From assembly GCA_944989445.1 (NCBI GenBank), contig CALYLW010000010.1, positions 2,441,734 to 2,505,733 on the forward strand: 64,000 nt of DNA. Reading direction: 5' to 3'. The notes under the pieces were generated by a model that saw only the letters and a program-made list of their open reading frames with translations, was not told the DNA's origin and made no database searches. The DNA is from Ampullaceana balthica (taxonomy: Eukaryota; Mollusca; Gastropoda; Lymnaeidae). The position numbers and the translations under genes were made by a program. Shown piece after piece: positions 57,101-64,000 of the stretch (within the stretch, counting starts at the first letter, position 1; every line of letters begins with the position of its first letter).

Positions 57101-57730
57101 AGAAAATCAAACTGTGTGTCTATCGAGCCTGAGTCATCAGTACACTGCTATACGTGAGCGAGTCATGGACCACTTATACAACCCATGAGCGCAAGCTTAA
57201 TAGCTTCCACTTGAGGTGCCTGCGTCGCATCCTTGGAATTAAATGGCAAGTCAAAGTGTAAATAGCGAGGTAGTGATGTTAGCCAATACCAAAAGCATGT
57301 TCTCGATCCTTACTGAAAACGCCTGAGATGGCTAGGACATGTAAAAAGAATGAGCCAGGGTCGAATCTCGAAGAACCTCCTATATGAAGAAATGGCCTCG
57401 AGAAAGAGTGAAGACAGGTCACCAACGTCTTGGATTTAAAGATGTCTGCCAGAGGGACAGAGCAGACAGAATACGCACAAGCGACTTGGATTGTAAGTGC
57501 ACAGTTGTAAAAGAGAGCGTCATAGTAGCCGAGGAGCGAAGGATGGAGGAGGTTACAGACAGAAAAGCTACGAGGAAGGCCAATACATTGGGAAGCGCAG
57601 AAGCCATGTGCAAAAGCTGTGGTAAAGATTGCCACTCAAGGAAATGACTGCTCAGACAAACGAGGAAATGCAACCCAACGGTGATGCACAATCGTCTTGT
57701 GAGGCGATTATATGCCGATGAGCCTTATAC
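54180..57730 (+). mobile_element. Near full-length but inactive LINE (endonuclease plus reverse transcriptase)
   Basis: After a 5' leader, the plus strand encodes an apurinic-like endonuclease from about 54740 (ELNRLNIDIACFHETRLIDS). A linker follows, then the RT approach region at 55844-56146 (KSKSCEIIQYQAAQLKCWV, ELNKAIDCLAFGKAHWS). RT motifs at 56204-56413 include TLYKNKGGRSDCNNYRGVSL and ESQKGFRDGRSNMDM. The catalytic box reads FKNDAAL near 56829, where FADD is expected, so the first aspartate is lost. Later blocks include FTYLGSKVSNTLS, RCLRRILGIKW, RWLGHVKRMSQGR and a CKSCGKDC finger-like end. Many stops and frameshifts separate the pieces. It is a dead copy of a family often mis-annotated in mollusc gene sets as a craniofacial development protein. 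Confidence 0.85.
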
Positions 57731-58600
57731 ATGTGAGCGTACAATTCATTATCGAAAGTAAGGATATTCATGACCAGAATCATTTAATGTGGTATTATAT
57801 TTAATATGCAAATATAAAAAAAATTCAAATATACACATTAACTCGATTCCAGTAAATAGGATTCGACAATGTAGGCCTAATATTTATAAACTTAATATTT
57901 AAAATACAAAAAGATGCTGGTAGTTTAATAATTCAAAATAAAATATATTCAGGAAATCTGTTAGAATTTTAATATTAAACTCCATTTTTTCCCATAAGGC
58001 TTTCCAATGAAAGGTCAATTAAACTCGGGTGTCCTGTATCCTTTATTGACATGGACTTAAAGGAATAAGTACTTAGAAGGAAAAACTAAATTTCCCGTGA
58101 AGTATATAGTTATGAAGAAAGTCTTTGAAATGATAGTATTGTTTATTAAAATATGAAGCCACAAGCGAGCTATAGAATGTGGAGAAAAATACCCCATCCA
58201 CTCCCCCGAAAAAAAAACCCACACACACACAGAAGTAATAATAATAAAATTAGAAATCCACAGCGCGAACAATTTCTATGTGGAGTACAATAATAAACAA
58301 CATAAAGAAAAGCAATAAAGGAATTTCATCCACAAATTAAATAAAACAATTTTTTTTAACAATGAACAATACAAAATACTAACCTCGCGTCTAAAATACT
58401 TTCTAAGTTAATTGGAGGAATAAACTTACGAGATATACAGTTTATACACAGAGCCTTGAGAGGTGTGCACAATAAACTGCATTAGTCAGAACGTGTGTCT
58501 AGATCTACGTTCAAGGTCTTAAAACAAGACAAACGCAACACGCAATTAGTTAACGTCATCTTGGATTACCCAGGTGAACTTGAAGATTCGGTGGTAAAGA
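57731..58600. other. Intergenic, nothing recognised
   Basis: AT-rich with a short CA run near 58220. No gene. Confidence 0.5.
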
Positions 58601-58607
58601 TATAGAG

Positions 58608-58680
58608 CACGGGCTCCCACATTATGGGTCGCGACTCCCAGGCGTGTCTTGGTGGGTTTCATGTGGGAAGACCCACATAA
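58608..58680. mobile_element. Single hAT-like terminus
   Basis: CGGGCTCCCACATTATGGGT followed by CGCGACTCCC resembles the GTGGGTCGCGACCCC subterminal region of hAT elements. A second end was not identified. Confidence 0.35.
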
Positions 58681-58924
58681 ACAGTTAACTTTAAAAAAAA
58701 AGATTCACCATAATTCAATTTTAATTTTAATGATGTCTGAAGGGAAAACGTGAATCGTGTCTTTGAAGCATAACCATTTGTATATTTAAACGAGAGGGCT
58801 TGGTTGGCTGTTGGAGCATATCTGTTTGATATATTATGACAGTAAAAGTGATTTAGCATAAACTTCGTGGAAATGAAACGAATGACATGAATTTATTACA
58901 TTGCACGCTGATCTTTTATACATA

Positions 58925-59872
58925 AACTAGGGGTAAGTACCCGGCTATGCCCGGGTTTAACAACAACAGCAACAACAACAAAAACAACAACAGCAACAAA
59001 ACAACAAAATCAAACAACAAAAACAAAACAACAACAAACAACAACTACAACAACAACAGCAACAACAACAGCAACAACGACAAAAACAACAACAGAAACA
59101 GCAACAGCAACAAAACAACAAAAACAAAACAACAACAAAAACAACAAAATTAACAACAAAACAACAACAAAACAACTACAACAACAACAGCAACAACAAC
59201 AAAGCAACAACAACAAAACAACAACTACAACAGCAACAACAACAAAGCAACAACAACATGAAGGGCATTGTCGTCGCAGGGCAAGGGATGTGGACAACAA
59301 CAACAACAGCAAAAACAACACAAAAGCAGCAAAAGCAACAACAACAGAAACAACAACAGCAACAACAACAAAAACAACCACAAAAACAAAACAACAGCAA
59401 AAACAACAAAAACAAAACAACAACAAAACATCAACAAAACATCAACAACAAAACAACAACAAAACAACAACTACAACAACAACAACAGCAACAACAACAA
59501 AGCAAAAACAACAACTACAACAACAAAAGCAACAACAACAAAGCAACAACAACAACAAAATTATTTTATGGCGATAATCGCCTTCTTGTTAATCTCGACA
59601 CCAAAATGTTTATTAATTTGCGTCATTATTTTACGTTTAATTTTCAATAATTTTTATTTTATGTAGCTCACATAGGGAAAAACTACATTTTGGGCCCCCG
59701 GCCCCCAGTATCTTATATATATATGGAACGAAACCCGTTTAATAACCTTTCCGGTATAATTTTGTGTACGTTTACCAAATTTCACGTTATTTGGTTGTCT
59801 GGATCTTGAGTTATTAGGGAACAGACAGACAGACAGACAACAAATGCGGCTTATATATATAGAGATAGAGAT
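58925..59872 (+). mobile_element. Non-autonomous repeat with internal CAA expansion
   Basis: The head ACTAGGGGTAAGTACCCGGC folds into CTATGCCCGGGTTT. The 3' part contains CTTTCCGGTATAATTTTG, GGTTGTCTGGATCTTGAG, GGGAACAGACAGACAGACAG and the tail GGCTTATATATATAGAGATA, typical of SINE-like repeats in molluscs. Between them lies about 600 bp of CAA-based microsatellite. The layout of an ACTAG head, hairpin and AT tail resembles families B and D. Confidence 0.55.
58962..59562. repeat. (CAA)n-rich compound microsatellite
   Basis: CAA, CAG, AAC and ACA variants run for about 600 bp, broken once by a non-repeat island at about 59258-59296. All long ORFs on both strands here (polyQ/N or polyC/V) are products of the repeat. 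Confidence 0.95.
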
Positions 59873-60017
59873 ATTTGAAAAATAACGATTTTTGAGAAAC
59901 TCTGAAATGTGGAAGATAAATATGAATGTAACATAAATGAGAATTTGAAAGAGGAAATTACTGTGCATCTCGAGTATTTAGAAAACGAACTCCAGGCATT
60001 ATTTTCATGACTTAAAA
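59873..60017. other. Short spacer ending in hAT target site
   Basis: The only feature is the 8-bp target duplication ACTTAAAA at 60010-60017. Confidence 0.5.
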
Positions 60018-60196
60018 CAAGGGGTCTCCAAATTTTTCTGCCGGAGGGCCGCATTAACTGTCTAACAACACTTTGGGGGACGACTACAAAAAAGCTTGTG
60101 GAAAACTACAGTTTAAAAAAGTATCTTTTTTGGAAATTAAAAGGTCTCCAGGGTTCGGATGAGAGGGCCTCGTGGGCCGTAGTTTGGAGACCACTG
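60018..60196. mobile_element. hAT MITE with perfect 8-bp target duplication
   Basis: The 179-bp element starts CAAGGGGTCTCCAAATTTTT. Read from its other end it begins CAGTGGTCTCCAAACTACGG. ACTTAAAA is duplicated exactly at 60010-60017 and 60197-60204. GGCCGCATTAA and GGGCCTCGTGGGCC blocks lie under the ends, as in other hAT MITEs. It has no ORF. Confidence 0.9.
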
Positions 60197-60204
60197 ACTT
60201 AAAA

Positions 60205-61289
60205 GAAGAATAAACTACAGTTACACGAAATTTATTTGCATCTTCCCTTGTTGTAGCCAGGATTCCCTTGGAATTACAACATAATTCCTCATATATTTTT
60301 TTATGATTCCTTGGGGCGTGGTTAGTTAAATAGAAAATGCACAACACAATTGTGTGTGGTATTTTATCATTCTTACACAAATGTTAGGATGGTTGACTTT
60401 TGAAAAACAAAGATGATCAAGTAATACAAGAATGTTACTGCAATGTCATGGTACAGGTATTTCACACTTTAAATTAGTCAGTAGCCCCTTTGGTAAGGAC
60501 TTACACGATTTCTTTGTGTGCTGCAAAGTCTTAGAAAAAGTCAAACATATGAACATTAACTTTACGTAATCAGACACTGATCTTACACTACAAGGATATA
60601 TGAGATGGCTAGCGCCGGAGTAGCGTTAGAATATTTTACTAATGGAGAAAACTGTTATGTTTTTGTGTGGCTCATTATCCGTCTAGAGCAGCGGCTCTCT
60701 CAACCTATTGGGATTCAAGTACGACTTAAAAAATGTGTGTATTGGGAGCCGTCCATAAAGTACGTCACACTAAAGATGGGGGAGGAGTGTAAGTTATTAG
60801 TATGCATGTTAGATAGTAAAACTATACTAATATGCTACGATTTGCCTACTCCAAAAACGATATTGAATAGAAAGAAAGTGCACATATGAACATGCAACAT
60901 ATCCAAACGAGGTAAAAAACTTAAATGACTCAATCGGAGTTTATCTTCAACTTGAATTCGGGAACGATGCTTTGTTTTGATTGTAACCAATACAGCAAAT
61001 TCACATTCATAAAGATATGATGTTGCAAATGGTACGAAAAATTATTAAAAGCATTCTGAGACAGTCCTGAATACTCAGTAGAATGCTTGTATCCAAAACT
61101 TCTTCCAGCTCACTTTTGAATGTAACATATTCAAAGTAGTATCGCTGGTCAGTTCAATTAGTTAATTTAATTCCGATGGTGGTAAATTTAATGAGTGATT
61201 GTGAGCAAGAAATGGACTGAAAACACCAAGAAAAACTTTGAAATTTCAAAGCACCAAAGTAGAAGCTAAATTGCTCCTGCAGCGAATAT
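60205..61289. other. Intergenic with two partial DNA-element ends
   Basis: GCAGCGGCTCTCTCAACCTA at about 60688 looks like a hAT end. GAGCCGTCCATAAAGTACG at about 60748 looks like one end of the 29510 MITE family inserted into or beside it. No host gene was seen. Confidence 0.4.
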
Positions 61290-61457
61290 GGTCAGAAGTC
61301 GAGGGCGCGGTGGTCGAGTGGCAGCGCGCTCGACTGGCGTACCGATGATAACGGGTTCGAATCCATGTGAAGGCAAGGATTTGTTCCCGGGGCCTAGGGC
61401 GTCGCTGAGTCACCCAGCTCCGATTGGGTACCTAACACTATTTAGGCGGCTGGGTAA
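61290..61457 (+). mobile_element. tRNA-derived SINE, 5' part (interrupted)
   Basis: A tRNA-like head has an A box in TGGTCGAGTGG and a B box GGTTCGAATCC. It is followed by a CACCCAGCTCCGATTGGGTA hairpin and GGCGGCTGGG. The acceptor stem does not close, so it is a SINE. It stops at 61457, where the TIR element copy 2 begins, and continues at 63230. Confidence 0.75.
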
Positions 61458-61721
61458 GGCTACGTTTATAGAGGCGGCGGGTAGGCGGGTTGCCGCTAGC
61501 TGGTTACTCGCACTAGAAAACCGCGCCTAATCACTCACGCGGTTGGTGACGACACACAGTGAACTACGTCACCAAGCTCACTGGTATGGTTGATTCCAGG
61601 AAATATTTGTAAACATAACCTTGAATTAGAAAAAGCTATGGACTATTAACAACTGTGCCAGTGTGAATTATAAATGAAGGAACTTAAGTCGTATCCATTC
61701 ATGGTGTGAAGAGTTTGATAA

Positions 61722-62510
61722 TTGCAATTTTTGGAAATGGACAAAAGACAAGATATTTTTGCAGCAATACAAATTAAAAGTCAAGAAAAAAGGCAAGGTA
61801 TGAGAAACCAGACTTTGCCAAACCAAGGCAACAGACAAACTATTTGCTGGTACTGTAACAAGCCAGGACATATGGTAAAGCAGTGTTACCACAATAAAGG
61901 ACAACCAAATAGGGTGTCACCTAATGGCAGCCCTATAAGAAAGAAAACAGAAGAAAGATCAAGACAGGATCACTTTGAAAACAAAGGTAGACAAGCATGG
62001 AGAGACAGATATAATCACAATTCCATATATAGAGATTATAATCAAAGCAGAAGATCATGGAGAGGCAGATATAGTTTTTATTCCAGAATAAGAAATTTTG
62101 ATCAGCCATGGAGAAAGAATGAAAACCAAGACATGAATGATAGAAAAATAATAAAGTTGAATCGAGCACAAATTGAAACTATTGACACTGTAGCCACTAT
62201 TGACAATCACATATATGATAAAAGGAATGAAGACCATAATAGCAGAGACAAAGATGGTACTAGTGAGTCTGAAACCATTCGTGTGAAATCATCTGAAGTA
62301 GGAACAACAATTGTTTGTGTATTAAGCAGAATGAAAGACATAGATAAAAACAATGATTTTCAGATAAAGCTTTCTACTGACAGTGACTCATCTGGTCGAA
62401 ATTCTATTGAATTATCTGGAAGCAAAAATGATATCTCAAAAGCTAAATGACTTATTCAAGATGCTGGAATTAATATTGTGAATGGACATAATCGAAGTCG
62501 TGGTTGGTGA
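61722..62510 (+). pseudogene. Zinc-knuckle/KH-like ORF of TIR element copy 2, with internal stop
   Basis: The frame matches the 282-residue ORF of copy 1 closely. One of the three 20-residue W/R/Y repeats is missing (an exact 60-bp loss, consistent with recombination between repeats). A TGA at 62448-62450 replaces the CGA of copy 1, a CpG-type change, cutting the KH-like block after SKNDISKAK. The remaining 19 codons to the original TGA at 62508 stay in frame. The knuckle CWYCNKPGHMVKQC is intact. Confidence 0.7.
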
Positions 62511-62589
62511 ATTATTGAACATTTAACAGTCTGAAGAAACATTCAAAGCCCATCTGTTTGAATTTATACTCGTCAACTGAAGAATGACT

Positions 62590-62700
62590 ATTTTTGACTA
62601 GGCTATGCTATTAGCCGACTACAAATTTGACATTAAACCTGTGAAGGGAATGGACAATGTGGTTTCAGACATATTAACTAGGATGACAATAAATAAAGAC
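62590..62700 (+). mobile_element. Ty3/gypsy-type RNase H tail inside the TIR element
   Basis: The plus strand reads MLLADYKFDIKPVKGMDNVV then SDILTRM, the C-terminal signature of the RNase H/connection region in Ty3/gypsy Pol (DYxFxIxxxKGxxNxVxDxLxR). One stop precedes it. Short direct repeats (GTGATAAAACCAGAGACTGT-type at about 62718 and 62764) follow. It is absent from copy 1. Confidence 0.6.
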
Positions 62701-63229
62701 ATTCTGTGAATTCGTAAGTGATAAAACCAGAGACTGTATTAATATTAGACTGTGAATTCCTCAATGATAAAACCAGAGACTGTCATTATATTATTATTTT
62801 ATTCGTTGAACAATAGACAAGGAACAGTGTTTGAATTCCACTGAATTATTTGTTAATTTAAATAATATTGATTGTTAAAAGTATTATGTCCCATATTAAC
62901 GGTCTTTTGAACACTGCAGCGATAAGTTGCTCAACATCCATCTTGAGCCAACGTTTATCAACACATGGACGTAGATATCTGTCAACACACAGCCAGCAAC
63001 AGTGCACAGTCAACAGTCAACACACACAGTCCCGCGCGGCAACGCGGAACAAGAACTAGCAACTAGTTCTGGTAATTACCCGCGCCGGTCGGCAAATTTG
63101 TCGCCTCGAGACACCCGCGTCCTCCATGAACACCTGCAAAGCAAAAATAGAAACATTCCTCGCGCGAGTTCGCGCTGTTCGACTCGCGCGTGGGATTTCC
63201 CGAAACCCGCCGCCTCTATAAACGTAGCC

Positions 63230-63310
63230 TAATGCGTGGAAACCTCATAGCCGTGTACTGTGAATGCTGCATCACTTGCCAACAGATCATCCGTCATGGT
63301 CTGTGGACGC
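63230..63310 (+). mobile_element. tRNA-derived SINE, 3' part (continuation)
   Basis: TGAATGCTGCATCACTTGCC resumes the SINE body interrupted at 61457. The 3' boundary is approximate. Confidence 0.6.
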
Positions 63311-64000
63311 AATTTTCTTCCGCATAGAAGGAGCGTCTGTATAGATAAGATACGTCAAATTTAACAAGTGTTGTTTATTGATTCCAGCGTTTTCTAGTTT
63401 CTCGGCGAATTCATATAATTGATCAAACATTTCAAAGTTACCCTGAAATAATAATGTTTTCCATACATTTTTTTTTCTCGTAAAAGCAGACACTTTGTCA
63501 CTAAGAGATATTAAATGTGTCTGCTTTCCTTGCAGAGATAAACTTATCGTTCAAATGATCAACGAGCTCTGACTTTTCTGTCCATGAAACTCTCATACAG
63601 CATCACGTATTTCAATTATTCTTTTAAACTATTTCACCCTTGATAACCTTCGAAATTCACTACGCATAAGACACTGTTTATGTTCAAATCCCATATTCGA
63701 GCATAAGGAAGCAAAGAGAAGAAAATTCTTCTACTCGCCTGTCGCCAGACTTTCTCGATGAATCATACAGTGAGTAATATGGCACGCATATGTTCCAACA
63801 AGCCTGTTTGTTTTCCAGTCTTCGGTGCAGCACTTTCCGTGCAAACACCGACACATTATTCGATGCTGTTGACCGTCATATTGTTATTAACGATACCAAA
63901 AAATTCATCACTAGTTGTCTGTCCCGGATAAGTTTTGAAAAAAAAATTGTTCCTCAATTTCAACCATCCAGATATGTAAGATGAAAGCCATTAATTGTGA
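63311..64000. other. Window end, nothing recognised
   Basis: ORFs at 63287-63493 (minus) and 63790-63984 (plus) are short and lack domain signals. A MITE or gene running off the window cannot be excluded. Confidence 0.4.

Larger units (their letters stand above)
61458..63229 (+). mobile_element. TIR element with zinc-knuckle ORF, copy 2 (family E), inside a SINE
   Basis: The element starts GGCTACGTTTATAGAGGCGG and ends with the exact inverse (CCGCCTCTATAAACGTAGCC). TAA is duplicated at 61455-61457 and 63230-63232. It splits a SINE, which proves the boundaries independently: GGCGGCTGGG before and TGCTGCATCACTTGCC after are contiguous in the SINE at 2030-2170. Compared with copy 1 it holds about 450 bp more (62566-63022), including a Ty3/gypsy RNase H tail, and it lacks 60 bp of the repeat region in the ORF. 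Confidence 0.85.

Noticed and set aside
58957..59666. Overlapping cysteine/valine-rich and glutamine/asparagine-rich ORFs on both strands
   Set aside because: All are translations of the CAA microsatellite or its complement.
61295..61375. A tRNA gene (A box and B box, GGTTCGAATCC)
   Set aside because: The acceptor and anticodon arms do not fold and the sequence runs into a CACCCAGCT hairpin body, so it is the head of a SINE.

Overview
This is animal genomic DNA. The coding regions are broken by spliceosomal introns and the sequence is AT-rich and packed with DNA transposons, LINEs, SINEs and microsatellites. A tRNA-derived SINE with a CACCCAGCT body, LINE families with conserved proteins, lectin genes combining PAN-like and C-type lectin domains, and Toll-like receptors whose coding sequence lies in one exon all suggest a mollusc, most likely a gastropod. 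That assignment is an inference from repeat and gene style. There is no rRNA, no credible functional tRNA, no CRISPR array and no bacterial-style operon. Protein-coding host sequence is under 15 percent of the window. The host genes that can be supported are innate-immune receptors. On the minus strand are two full-length Toll-like receptor paralogues (9880-12942 and 47536-50625) and the decayed remnant of a third (about 2640-3190). On the plus strand between them is a secreted-type lectin gene with three phase-matched exons at 32042-32201, 33615-33764 and 34315-34720. They encode two halves of a PAN/apple-like domain followed by a C-type lectin domain with a QPD motif. Two further pieces of the same lectin family follow: a C-type lectin exon broken by a retroposon and a frameshift (38662-39240), and an orphan PAN exon (44804-44934). 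The window therefore looks like a recognition-receptor cluster expanding by duplication and losing members to decay. Layout: 1-9.8 kb is LINE and SINE fragments, the Toll pseudogene, and a dead hAT transposase gene that is itself interrupted by a small hAT-type element with target duplication. 9.9-12.9 kb is Toll gene 1. 13-16 kb and 26.6-29 kb are two opposite-orientation copies of one 2.4-3 kb composite repeat. 17-26 kb holds a 36-bp satellite, a 2.2-kb hAT transposon with a perfect 8-bp target duplication, and LINE fragments. 29.5-39.2 kb has a TAA-flanked MITE, an 18-bp satellite and the lectin exons. 39.6-41.7 kb has a TIR element carrying a zinc-knuckle ORF, next to a truncated LINE. 42-47.5 kb has further hAT debris, the orphan lectin exon, a GC-rich minisatellite and a hAT deletion derivative just beyond the 3' end of Toll gene 2. 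47.5-50.6 kb is Toll gene 2. 54-57.7 kb is an almost complete but inactive LINE. 58.9-59.9 kb is a repeat with a CAA expansion. 61.3-63.3 kb is a second copy of the zinc-knuckle TIR element, inserted inside a SINE. The most unusual material is the pair of inverted TIR elements (39604-40992 and 61458-63229), both flanked by TAA. They carry no recognisable transposase but an ORF with a CCHC zinc knuckle, three arginine/tryptophan-rich 20-residue repeats and a KH-like C-terminus. One copy also carries a Ty3/gypsy RNase H tail. A second candidate is a small retroposon family whose core resembles a hammerhead ribozyme.
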